This document shows, in pieces, positions 53,823-61,789 of a stretch of DNA of 64,000 nt; the stretch's first letter is position 1, and the number at the start of each line of letters is the position of its first letter. Origin of the DNA: Novipirellula galeiformis (GTDB lineage: Bacteria > Planctomycetota > Planctomycetia > Pirellulales > Pirellulaceae); assembly GCF_007860095.1 (NCBI RefSeq), contig NZ_SJPT01000002.1, positions 186,001 through 250,000 of the forward strand. Direction: 5' to 3'. The notes beneath the pieces were generated by a model. That model ran no database searches. It was not told the origin of the DNA and saw only the letters and a program-made list of their open reading frames with translations. The translations under genes and the position numbers were made by a program.

Positions 53823-54419
53823 ATGGACTGCGTCTTACGATTGGGTGTTTTGGTTGGGGTTTCGATCGCCAGCATCTTGGCGATGAACTCCTCGATCTCA
53901 TGGGCCGCAGAGAAAGCATCCACAACCGCCCCCCAGCGGAAAGGCTCTGCCGCCAACGCAGACGACACTGCAGCGGGAATCGAGTTGCAGGGGGAGCTTC
54001 CCGCCCCCGTGCCTCAGCGGAGTGGTGCCCAATCCCCGCCAAAAGTAGTGCCCATCCAAAGCCATTCTTCGCGACGCGAGGTGAACGCCAATCGGCCCCG
54101 GCTTGGAGTGAACGTTAACGCGCACAACGCATTCATCAACCGCGTTTATGCGGGTAGCGGAGCCGCGATTGCGGGCGTCATGCCGGGGGGACGCGTGATT
54201 GCGGTGGACGATACCACCGTGCTCACGACTGCGGATCTGAAGCGATTGGTTGCCGCACGGACGTCGAACGATACCGTCACATTGAAGGTTCTTTATCCTT
54301 CGTCGGACGGACAACCAAGCGACGATCGGAAACGTGGGACGGTGAAAACGTTTCGCGTTTCACTCGCCCCTGTGGAGGCACCCGTTGAAGAATTGCCGCC
54401 CCCTAGGCCAGCGAAGTGA
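53823..54419 (+). CDS. Exported PDZ-like domain protein
   Basis: A 198-residue protein from the ATG at 53823 with a Sec signal (LRLGVLVGVSIASILAMNSSI). A Pro/Gln/Ser-rich disordered stretch (about 35-85) is followed by a single PDZ-like domain: RPRLGVNVNAHNAFINRVYAGSGAAIAGVMPGGRVIAVDDTTVLTTADL in sequence order, ending TVTLKVLYPSS. The carboxylate-binding loop is RLGVNV. No protease domain is attached, so it may dock C-termini or act as a scaffold in the periplasm. The C-terminus is proline-rich. It is monocistronic. Confidence 0.78.
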   Translation: MDCVLRLGVLVGVSIASILAMNSSISWAAEKASTTAPQRKGSAANADDTAAGIELQGELPAPVPQRSGAQSPPKVVPIQSHSSRREVNANRPRLGVNVNAHNAFINRVYAGSGAAIAGVMPGGRVIAVDDTTVLTTADLKRLVAARTSNDTVTLKVLYPSSDGQPSDDRKRGTVKTFRVSLAPVEAPVEELPPPRPAK

Positions 54420-54574
54420 ATAAGGTGGGCGGAATCGTGGGCCAGGCGTGCTAGCCGAGGGAGCTCCAGCCCGCTGGGATGGACTGGGTAAACTTCCAGA
54501 GTTTTATCCTGGACTGCGAATACTTCGGGATTGAGACCGGAGTTACGTGCACGGCTTTTATTCCACGAAACGTT

Positions 54575-54614
54575 TCTTGGGATCTCAAAGCTCCTCTTGG
54601 GATCTCAAAGCTCC
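54575..54614. repeat. 20-bp tandem repeat, 2 copies
   Basis: TCTTGGGATCTCAAAGCTCC occurs twice without a gap (54575-54594, 54595-54614). Confidence 0.9.
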
Positions 54615-54807
54615 AAAAGTGCGGCGAGCCGGCCTTCGGCAATTCTCGGCTGCAACCCTGCGATAGCTTGTTGAACGTCGTTCGCTTAAGGGACAGGTCC
54701 AGCGCACGCGCAACCAGTCGCAATACCAATGTTTTAGCAAACCCGCGTTGTCTCTAAATACAACCGCGCAACTTCGAATCGCGTTGGCGCGCAAACATCA
54801 CGGTTAA

Positions 54808-54830
54808 CTCGGTCCCTCGCTGACGCGTGG
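54808..54830. repeat. Half-copy of the REP-like element
   Basis: CTCGGTCCCTCGCTGACGCG is the reverse complement of the left arm and core of the palindromic family (GCGTCAGCGAGGGACCGAG). The opposite arm is too degraded to recognise. Confidence 0.5.
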
Positions 54831-54939
54831 GGGAGCTGGTTCGCTGCAGAAAACGACGCTAACGCCATGTTTAAAACTGATTCGGAAGCGCTGACCTGCT
54901 TCCGTGGAAACAGTCGGGCGTTGCAAAAACTTCACACGC

Positions 54940-55965
54940 TTAGAACTGGCGCAAGAACCGGAGATCGCCGCTGTAGAGATCGCGAATGTCGGTAATGCCG
55001 TGGCGACGCATACAGAGACGCTCCACGCCCAATCCAAAGGCAAACCCGCTGACCTTTTCGGGATCATACCCCACCGCTTCAAAGACGGCCGGGTCGACCA
55101 TTCCTGCGCCACCAAATTCGATCCAAGTGCCATTCCAGAGGAAGTCCACTTCGACACTGGGCTCGGTAAACGGGAAGAATGACGGTCGAAAACGGATCTG
55201 AACATCGTCACCGAGGTAGTTGGTCGCGAAGACGCGAAGCACCGTTTTTAAGTTGGCCATCGTGACATGTTCGTCCACATACAACCCTTCCATTTGATGG
55301 AACATCGGGTAATGCGTCGCGTCGGGAGCATCGGGGCGATAGACACGCCCGAGCGAGATGACGCGGATCGGTGGTGCATGTTCTTCCATCACTCGAATTT
55401 GCACAGTGCTGGTTTGGCTTCGCAGCAATTGTGATCCTTCGCTGCCGGCTTGAGTCGCCGAGGCGGTGGCCAAATAGAAGTTATCGAGCGGGTCGCGGGC
55501 CGGATGATCCTCGGGAATGTTCAAGGCGACGAAGTTATGCCAGGGATCTTCAACCTCGGGTCCCTCGGCAGCCTCGAATCCCATCCGCCCCATGATCTCC
55601 ATCAAATGGTTGATGGTTTGCGTGATCGGGTGGATATGTCCGACGTTGGGGCGAATCCCCGGCAGCGTTGCGTCAAAGGTGGGGTCGCTGCACGCTGCAT
55701 CGCCTCCGCCAAGCCGCGATTGAGCTTGGTCGAACGATTCTTGGACCTTCGCCTTGAACTCATTCAGACGCATTCCTGCGGCTTTGCGATTGTCGGGGGC
55801 GATGCCGCCCATCAACTTCTGGACGTCCTTGAGCGCTCCCTTTTTAGCGCCTAGAAAGCGAACGCGAGTCGCTTCGACCGCGTCCGCATCCGCGGCCGCC
55901 TGGAACGAGTCGAGGGCGTCTTTTTGAAGTTGGTCGAGCGTGTGGATAAAGTGATCGAGTGACAT
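54940..55965 (-). CDS. pheS: Phenylalanyl-tRNA synthetase alpha subunit
   Basis: A 341-residue class II aminoacyl-tRNA synthetase subunit from the ATG at 55965. The N-terminal coiled coil that contacts tRNA is present (LDSFQAAADADAVEATRVRFLG, KGALKDVQKLMGGIAP), then the catalytic core: GHIHPITQTINHLMEIMGRMGF, motif 2 region VYRPDAPDATHYPMFHQMEGLYVD, IRFRPSFFPFTEPSVEVDF, and motif 3 GFAFGLGVERLCMRRHGI with the terminal DIRDLYSGDLRFLRQF. The length is normal. It pairs with PheT, whose gene is not in the window. A terminator after rplT suggests it has its own promoter within the 290-bp gap. Confidence 0.96.
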   Translation of the reverse strand: MSLDHFIHTLDQLQKDALDSFQAAADADAVEATRVRFLGAKKGALKDVQKLMGGIAPDNRKAAGMRLNEFKAKVQESFDQAQSRLGGGDAACSDPTFDATLPGIRPNVGHIHPITQTINHLMEIMGRMGFEAAEGPEVEDPWHNFVALNIPEDHPARDPLDNFYLATASATQAGSEGSQLLRSQTSTVQIRVMEEHAPPIRVISLGRVYRPDAPDATHYPMFHQMEGLYVDEHVTMANLKTVLRVFATNYLGDDVQIRFRPSFFPFTEPSVEVDFLWNGTWIEFGGAGMVDPAVFEAVGYDPEKVSGFAFGLGVERLCMRRHGITDIRDLYSGDLRFLRQF

Positions 55966-56182
55966 GATGCCGGGACACAGAGCGGATGAAAAACGCGAAA
56001 GACCTACGTCTTTTCAGCACTCGTTCGTCGCGACCCCACTCCCGCATTAGGATTGGCCGCAACTCGATGCGGCTCTCCTATAGCGGCGAGCGTGCTTTCC
56101 CGCTTCGGAAACCATGCCAAAAATTCGTTATGGAAAAATGCTTCACAGCGATGAACGTGATCGTCCCGCTGCGAGCAACCCA

Positions 56183-56220
56183 AAAATAAACCCAGAGCGC
56201 GACGGTCGCGGCTCTGGGTG
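56183..56220 (-). terminator. Rho-independent terminator after rplT
   Basis: On the minus strand, ACCCAGAGCCGCGAC pairs with GTCGCGCTCTGGGT over a 1-2 base loop and is followed by TTATTTTTG, a strong intrinsic terminator about 35 bp past the rplT stop. It separates rpmI-rplT from pheS. Confidence 0.8.
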
Positions 56221-56255
56221 ATGAAGTTCAACCCCTCAGGGGAAGGCACACGGAC

Positions 56256-56612
56256 TTAAGCTGCGAGAGCCTCTTTGACCTTGTCGCATACATCTTTGAA
56301 GCCCGATTTGTCGTTGATTGCCATTTCCGAGAGCATCTTGCGATCCAATTGGATACCGGCCTTGTTCAAACCGTAGATGAACTGGCTGTAGCGAATGCCA
56401 TGTTCGCGTGCGGCGGCGTTGATACGAACGATCCATAGACGGCGAAAGTCACGCTTGCGGACGCGACGATCACGGAACGCATAAACACCAGCCCGAAGCA
56501 ACGTTTCCTTCACGCTTCGGATTAATTTTCCACGTCCGCCACGAAAACCCTTGGCTCGCTTAAAGAGACGCTTCTTGCCTTGACGACGTGCTGAACCTTT
56601 GGTGGTACGCAT
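56256..56612 (-). CDS. rplT: Ribosomal protein L20
   Basis: A 118-residue, strongly basic protein from the ATG at 56612. It shows the L20 pattern throughout: [21 protein letters not shown], the conserved [51 protein letters not shown] and a C-terminal [12 protein letters not shown]. The extreme N-terminus reads [15 protein letters not shown]20 binds 23S rRNA early in 50S assembly. It is directly downstream of rpmI and followed by a strong terminator. Confidence 0.97.
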   Translation of the reverse strand: MRTTKGSARRQGKKRLFKRAKGFRGGRGKLIRSVKETLLRAGVYAFRDRRVRKRDFRRLWIVRINAAAREHGIRYSQFIYGLNKAGIQLDRKMLSEMAINDKSGFKDVCDKVKEALAA

Positions 56613-56807
56613 TGCAAATACTTCCTGTTGGTTTGGATCGAATGCTCGAACCTTCGCGTTTCGCGTTGGTTTCGTTTGAGCTTTTCGTCGCCTTTCTGGC
56701 TGCAGGCCCCCGTCAGTACAATGCTGCGGATGTTTTACCTAGCCAGATGGATACGGTTCGACTTTTTGGGTGCTGAGAAAAAAATAAGTGGGGTGCAGGA
56801 CTAAAGC

Positions 56808-57014
56808 TTAGTTGCTGTAGCCATTCAGTGCGGCGTGGATGGTCGATTCCATGCACTCGGCCAACGAGGTCGTTCCGCGAAGGTTACGACGACGCTTCTT
56901 GGTCAAACCTTTTGCCAAGTGACTTGTACCGCTCGAGCGATGCATTGCTTTACCTGTGGCCGACAAGCGAAAACGCTTTTTCGTGCCTTTGTGCGTTTTG
57001 ATTTTGGTACCCAT
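56808..57014 (-). CDS. rpmI: Ribosomal protein L35
   Basis: A 68-residue basic protein from the ATG at 57014. It has the L35 pattern: KIKTHKGTKKRFRLSATGKAM, RSSGTSHLAKGLTKKRRRNLR, and a C-terminal tail. L35 is part of the 50S subunit. It is followed by rplT 195 bp downstream on the same strand. In many bacteria infC precedes rpmI-rplT; here the upstream gene is pyrF, and no infC is present in the window. Confidence 0.96.
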   Translation of the reverse strand: MGTKIKTHKGTKKRFRLSATGKAMHRSSGTSHLAKGLTKKRRRNLRGTTSLAECMESTIHAALNGYSN

Positions 57015-57134
57015 GATTGATCCGCAAGGTTATAGGTAGGGGGTGTTTGTAAACGAGTTCGATCGAGAACTTCTATCCATATGCCTGATCGAACCGCGAA
57101 GCTTACCGAATCGCGTTTATTTCCGAAAGTCCTG

Positions 57135-58061
57135 CTAGGAAATTCGTTGGGCGAGCACGGCATTCATTTCGTCGGTGGCGGCTGAAACGGCATCTTGCCA
57201 ACGTGCATCACCGAATTTCTCAGCAAATTCGGGGCGACGGTGGGCAAAGATCAAATTTCGAGAGTTATTCACGATCGCGCCCATGCCTTGGTCGTCAAAA
57301 CCGGCAAGCACGTCCTGGGCGGTCCCCCCCTGGGCCCCAAAACCTGGGATCAAAATCCAGCTGGATGGCATCGCGGCCCGCATTTCAGCCAATTGTTCGG
57401 GATAGGTCGCTCCGACAACGGCTCCAATCGGCCCATAACCACTTTTTCCAATCCGCCCTTGATTCAATTCCTCGATCAATTCCGCGACCCGCGCGTATAC
57501 GGTTTGACCGTCGGTCAGGCGGTCTTGCAATAGCCCCCCACCTGGGTTAGACGTTTTCACCAAGACGAAGACGCCCGCCGCCCGCGCGTCACAGACCTCA
57601 ACGAACGGTTCGAGGCTATCACGCCCCAAGTAGGGGCTGACGGTGAGCGAGTCGCTCCCCCACGGGCTCGCCTCTCCCACGCCTAAATAGGCCTGTGCAT
57701 AAGCGGTCGCGGTGCTGCCGATGTCGTTGCGTTTGGCATCGGTGATCACCATCAAACCGGCGTCCGAGGCGTGGCGAATCACTTGCCCGAGCGAAACCAT
57801 GCCAGCGGGCCCGAGTTGTTCGAAGAAGGCCGCTTGCGGCTTCACGCAAGCGACCCGGTCTTTGACGACGTCGATCAATTCGCAACCAAATTGCGTGTAC
57901 GCAGCCGCTTGGGCGTCGAGAGTACCGTTGTCGGCGATCCTTTGGATCGAGGCGGGCAATTGCTCTAGGCGAGGATCGATCCCGACACAGGTTACCGAAC
58001 CGGTACGCCGAACCGCATCCGCAAGGCGGTCAGCAAAGGAAGCGATTTCGTTGTGGCTCAT
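57135..58061 (-). CDS. pyrF: Orotidine-5'-phosphate decarboxylase, type 2
   Basis: A 308-residue protein from the ATG at 58061 (a TTG at 58079 is an alternative). It carries out the last step of UMP synthesis. The family landmarks are VTCVGIDPRLEQLP, VACVKPQAAFFEQLG, the catalytic LMVITDAKRNDIGSTATAYA with Asp-Lys...Asp, VSPYLGRDSLEPFVE, and the phosphate-binding end LIPGFGAQGGTAQDV with IVNNSRNLIFAHRR. Its length and organisation match the longer type 2 (PyrF2) group. It lies 120 bp upstream of rpmI on the same strand; co-transcription is possible. Confidence 0.96.
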   Translation of the reverse strand: MSHNEIASFADRLADAVRRTGSVTCVGIDPRLEQLPASIQRIADNGTLDAQAAAYTQFGCELIDVVKDRVACVKPQAAFFEQLGPAGMVSLGQVIRHASDAGLMVITDAKRNDIGSTATAYAQAYLGVGEASPWGSDSLTVSPYLGRDSLEPFVEVCDARAAGVFVLVKTSNPGGGLLQDRLTDGQTVYARVAELIEELNQGRIGKSGYGPIGAVVGATYPEQLAEMRAAMPSSWILIPGFGAQGGTAQDVLAGFDDQGMGAIVNNSRNLIFAHRRPEFAEKFGDARWQDAVSAATDEMNAVLAQRIS

Positions 58062-58267
58062 CGGGCACGTCTCGATCAAAAAGGAGAAAACAAATGGAAG
58101 GCTTCATTTTCTGATTCCTGCGTCGCGTTTCGTCAAGGATGGAAGCGGGCACCGCCACGCGTTACGATTGATCATAACCCGCCCTGACTCCGACCCGAAC
58201 ACGCATCCGTTGTCCGCCGGGGCTGCGTTTACCGCGGAGTCGTAAGCCTTTCCTTTACGAAAACATC

Positions 58268-59083
58268 ATGACAAAATTCAAGCGTTTTCTATCCTTTGCT
58301 GTTTTTACTCTCTCGTTTGTCGCCGCAGGGTCGCTCGCCTCTGCAGCCGATTCGCCCGTGGCCGTGGCGGAAAAGCCAGCGACCGCGTCGAACGCAGCGA
58401 CTGCCTCCGCCCCGCAACCTCCCTCCGCACAGGAACAACGAGTGCTACGACATGCTGTCTTTTTCTCGTTCAAACCATCATCCTCGCAACAGGATATCGA
58501 CGCGGTCGTGAAGGCCTTTGTCGCCTTGCCCGCGAAAATTGATTCGATCGTCGATTTCCAATGGGGCGTCAACAATAGTCCCGAGGGACTCGATGACGGT
58601 TTCACGCACTGCTTCTTGCTGTCGTTTGCTGACGAGGCGGGCCGCGACAAGTATTTGCCACATCCCGCACACAAAGCCTTCGGCAACACGCTCCGCCCCC
58701 ACATGAAGGATGTGTTTGTCATCGACTATTGGGGTCTCGATGATGCGGATGATGATCAAGGCGACGACAACGATGATGACGAAGAACTAAAGCATGCGGT
58801 CTTTTTCAAGTTCAAAGACGATGCTTCGAAAGCGGATGTTAAAAAAGTGGAGCAGGCATTCGCCGCCTTGCCCGCCAAAATTGATTCGATCACCGAGTTC
58901 GAATGGGGAACCAACAACAGCCCCGAAACTCATGACGATGGATTCACGCATTGCTTTATGGTGACGTTTGCCGATGACGCGGGCCGCGCCAAGTACTTGC
59001 CCCACCCCGATCACCAAGCGTTTGTCGAAGTGCTCAAACCCATCCTTGATAAAGTGCGTGTTCTCGATTTCACGTCGAAGTGA
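58268..59083 (+). CDS. Exported protein with two Dabb domains
   Basis: A 271-residue protein from the ATG at 58268 with a Sec signal (LSFAVFTLSFVAAGSLASA). After an Ala/Pro-rich spacer there are two copies of the stress-responsive alpha-beta barrel (Dabb) domain: the first starts RHAVFFSFKPSSSQQDIDAV, the second KHAVFFKFKDDASKADVKKV, and both contain ALPAKIDSI, NNSPE, DDGFTHCF and KYLPHP. By eye about 60% of aligned positions are identical. They are joined by a very acidic linker (about 12 Asp/Glu in 16 residues). Single Dabb domains normally dimerise; here one chain would carry the pair. Function unknown. Confidence 0.85.
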   Translation: MTKFKRFLSFAVFTLSFVAAGSLASAADSPVAVAEKPATASNAATASAPQPPSAQEQRVLRHAVFFSFKPSSSQQDIDAVVKAFVALPAKIDSIVDFQWGVNNSPEGLDDGFTHCFLLSFADEAGRDKYLPHPAHKAFGNTLRPHMKDVFVIDYWGLDDADDDQGDDNDDDEELKHAVFFKFKDDASKADVKKVEQAFAALPAKIDSITEFEWGTNNSPETHDDGFTHCFMVTFADDAGRAKYLPHPDHQAFVEVLKPILDKVRVLDFTSK

Positions 59084-59308
59084 TTTTACGGTCGCCGTTT
59101 TCAGAGTGGGGCTCCGTGTGGGCTGGCAAAACGCGGGACTGCGAAACGGACGAATCGTGTCACGACGATGGCGACCGACAGGGCGGTCCAACGGGCTAGG
59201 CCGCGGCAACAATCACGCGGCTTGATTTGTCCCCTCTCCTCTCCGCTGTAACGAAGCTCGCCTCGCCTCGCCCCGCACCCCGTCATTCTCATTACTCAAT
59301 TGATCGCT

Positions 59309-59695
59309 ATGGCAATCCTTGGCATTGGAACCGAAATCGTCGAATGCGTTCGCATCGCAAAGATGATCGAGGCGCACGGCGAACAATTTTTGGAGCGTGT
59401 CTACTCCGCCAACGAAATCGAGTACTGTATCCAAAACGCCAACACGTCCCAGTTGTTTGCGACGCGTTGGGCGGCGAAAGAGGCCGCGATGAAGGCGATG
59501 CGGTGCCGCTACCAAGGGGTTCGTTGGACGGACATCGAAATCGTTCTTCACATCGGTGAAGGTCCCACGATACTGTTGACCGGTGCGGCATCCCATTGGG
59601 CGGCACAGCGGGGTATCGAAAAACTACATGTGTCCCTTGGCGCTTGCCGCACCCACGCGACCGCTTACATCATTGCAACTGACGAATTGGATTAG
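59309..59695 (+). CDS. acpS: Holo-[acyl-carrier-protein] synthase
   Basis: A 128-residue protein; the ATG at 59309 is preferred over a TTG three codons upstream. It transfers the phosphopantetheine arm of CoA to apo-ACP. Landmarks: AILGIGTEIVECVRI at the start, RVYSANEIEYC, then FATRWAAKEAAMKAM with the metal-binding Glu, and the C-terminal KLHVSLGACRTHATAYII. At the first metal ligand position the common GTD is GTE, a conservative Asp-to-Glu change. It lies 6 bp before the symporter gene, so the two are probably co-transcribed. Confidence 0.93.
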   Translation: MAILGIGTEIVECVRIAKMIEAHGEQFLERVYSANEIEYCIQNANTSQLFATRWAAKEAAMKAMRCRYQGVRWTDIEIVLHIGEGPTILLTGAASHWAAQRGIEKLHVSLGACRTHATAYIIATDELD

Positions 59696-59701
59696 ACTTC
59701 T

Positions 59702-61177
59702 ATGTTTCGGCTCGCTCTTCATTGGCAACTTTTAATTGGGATGATTTTCGGATCGGTCCTCGGTGTCTCGCTTAACGTTACCAGCTCCGCACGCTCGACC
59801 ACGCTGACGCGTGACGACGCTTCGCAGCAACGATTGCCCGGGGGCATCGTGTCCGCCGTGATCGAGGACTCCAGCGCCTCGACCGTGATCGAGTACATCG
59901 ATTCCAATGGGAATTCAATCAAACGCGAGGTTGACCCGGTCAGCGTGGAACAAGGGGTCTTTCGTTCGATGGAGGCGTTGGCCGCGGTGGACCCTGCGGC
60001 CGTCAAAATATACGAGACTCATGGAATGAGTTTCGCCAAGCGAGTGGGCGCATGGCTGCAACGTATCGGCAGTCTGTTTTTGCGTATGCTGCAAATGGTT
60101 GCCGTCCCCTTGATCGTGACCTCCCTGCTAACCGGCGTGCTCGGGCTGGGATCGTCCCAAGGCATTGGGCGAATGTTTCGGCGCACCATCTTCTATTATG
60201 TTTGCACCAGTATGTTGGCGATCACCACCGGGTTGTTGGTCGTCAACGTGGTTCGTCCGGGGCTAAGAGAAAATCAAGTCCAGCACGTCCATACCGACAC
60301 GACCGAGGCGGAATCGCTCGTCAATGTGCTGTTTGCACAATTGGAGGCAATGATCCCGAAGAATCCGTTCTCGGCGCTCGCCGAACCGAATTTCCTCTCC
60401 GTGATTGCCTTCACGATCGCCTTTGCTTTGTTCACGATTTCCGCTGGTGGCAAGACGGCTGAACGAATCAGCAGCGCTGCCACCGCTGGATTTAACGTGA
60501 TGATGGCCATGACGATGGCGATCATCAAACTAGCCCCGCTTGGCGTTTTCTTTTTGATTGCCGCCGTTACGGCGACTCAGGGCACGAGCGTCTTCAAGGC
60601 GCTCGCATGGTATGTCGTGGCCGTCGCTGTCGCGTTGGCAATTCACGCGACCATCATCTTGCCGTTGATCCTCAAGTTCGTTGCCAAACGCAGCCCGCTT
60701 GACTTTGCCAAGGCGATGTCACCCGCACTGTTGACGGCGTTTAGCAGTGCCAGCAGTAACGGAACGCTTCCGTTGACGATGTCCTGTGTCGAGGAACGAG
60801 CCGGGATCAGCAACCGTACCGGTTCGTTTGTGCTGCCGTTGGGGGCGACGATCAATATGGACGGCACGGCGCTCTATGAAGCGGTCGCGGTGCTATTCAT
60901 TGCTCAGATGCACTTTGAACGCAATTTGGAGTTCAGTGAGCAAATCGTGGTGGCGTTAACCGCGTTGTTGGCCAGTGTGGGGGCGGCGGGGATCCCGCAC
61001 GCCGGCTTGGTGATGATGGCGATCATCTTGAACGCCGTTGGCTTACCGCTGGAAATGCAAGGCGTTATTTTGGCGGTCGACCGCGTGCTAGACATGTGCC
61101 GCACCTCGGTCAACGTTTGGAGCGACTCCTGCGGCTGTGCCGTTGTCGAGGCCTTCGAACGGGCCGACACCGCTTGA
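59702..61177 (+). CDS. Dicarboxylate/amino acid:cation symporter (DAACS)
   Basis: A 491-residue inner-membrane protein from the ATG at 59702. The GltP/GltPh-type core is evident: LLIGMIFGSVLGV (TM1), LFLRMLQMVAVPLIVTSLLTGV, HP1-like LLTAFSSASSNGTLPLTM, the TM7 motif LPLGATINMDGTALYEAV, and HP2-like LLASVGAAGIPHAGLVMMAIIL with DRVLDMCRTSVNVWSDS. It takes up dicarboxylates or acidic amino acids with Na+ or H+. Between TM1 and TM2 there is an extra soluble segment of about 90 residues (from TSSARSTTLTRDD to IYETHGMSF) that lies on the periplasmic side. It follows acpS by 6 bp. Confidence 0.94.
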   Translation: MFRLALHWQLLIGMIFGSVLGVSLNVTSSARSTTLTRDDASQQRLPGGIVSAVIEDSSASTVIEYIDSNGNSIKREVDPVSVEQGVFRSMEALAAVDPAAVKIYETHGMSFAKRVGAWLQRIGSLFLRMLQMVAVPLIVTSLLTGVLGLGSSQGIGRMFRRTIFYYVCTSMLAITTGLLVVNVVRPGLRENQVQHVHTDTTEAESLVNVLFAQLEAMIPKNPFSALAEPNFLSVIAFTIAFALFTISAGGKTAERISSAATAGFNVMMAMTMAIIKLAPLGVFFLIAAVTATQGTSVFKALAWYVVAVAVALAIHATIILPLILKFVAKRSPLDFAKAMSPALLTAFSSASSNGTLPLTMSCVEERAGISNRTGSFVLPLGATINMDGTALYEAVAVLFIAQMHFERNLEFSEQIVVALTALLASVGAAGIPHAGLVMMAIILNAVGLPLEMQGVILAVDRVLDMCRTSVNVWSDSCGCAVVEAFERADTA

Positions 61178-61789
61178 CCTAACCGGACCGGAAAGTCCGG
61201 GCCGGCTCAGACTTCCAAGCTGGCCTCACGTGTCCTGCTTTCCAATTTTCAATATAACTTTTTCAATCGCGTTTCAACATTCTCCCTCTCCGGCGCGAAG
61301 CACCCCCGTGCGGCGACACTCGCTGGGTTAGGCTCCAGGGCAAGGGCAAGCTTGAGGCGATTCCTGCTGTGGCTGAGAATGGGCATCGCGGCAGTTCGGC
61401 ATGAAGAGAGGTCACTCCACGAGAACGAGTCTAATTCCCACTGCAGCAACATCAGTTCTGGCATGGAGGAAGTTGCGAGGTCGAATCAGTGCGAGTGATC
61501 TGCGCGGTCGATGAATCGTTTGTGGTGTCGCGATATGGACGTGTATTGTCGTTTCCGTTCTCAACGAACACGGTGATGCGAGGTCGGATTGAACAGGAGG
61601 TCGCAGAGTAAACGGAGGCGATGATCGATTCCCCTCAGTTCTCTCCGTTTCCTCGCGGTCATTGATTTCTTCTTGTGAGATGTGTCTACGTAGAGAGCCG
61701 CTAGGCGGCTGCGACGGGCTCAGGCATTGGGGCCAGTCGTTCTGAAGGGGAGCAAGTCAACTTTCACCGCTCGACGAATTTTAAACGTG
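61178..61789. other. Non-coding gap with dispersed repeat copy 1
   Basis: About 610 bp with no supported gene. It contains one copy of a dispersed repeat (about 61590-61695) related to a second copy beyond the hydrolase gene. Confidence 0.5.
61590..61695. repeat. Dispersed non-coding repeat, copy 1
   Basis: Contains ATTGAACAGGAGGTCGCAGAG, then AAACGGAG, CTCTCCGTTTCCTCGCGGTC and GATTTCTTCTTGTG before GTGTCTACG. It is an imperfect palindrome: GGTCGCAGAGTAAACGGAG (61599-61617) pairs with CTCCGTTTCCTCGCGGTC (61643-61660). The order of elements matches copy 2 at about 62972-63076. Confidence 0.6.

Larger units (their letters stand above)
54420..54939. other. Non-coding gap, about 520 bp
   Basis: No supported gene. 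Holds a 20-bp tandem duplication (54575-54614) and half of a REP-like element (54808-54830). Confidence 0.45.
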
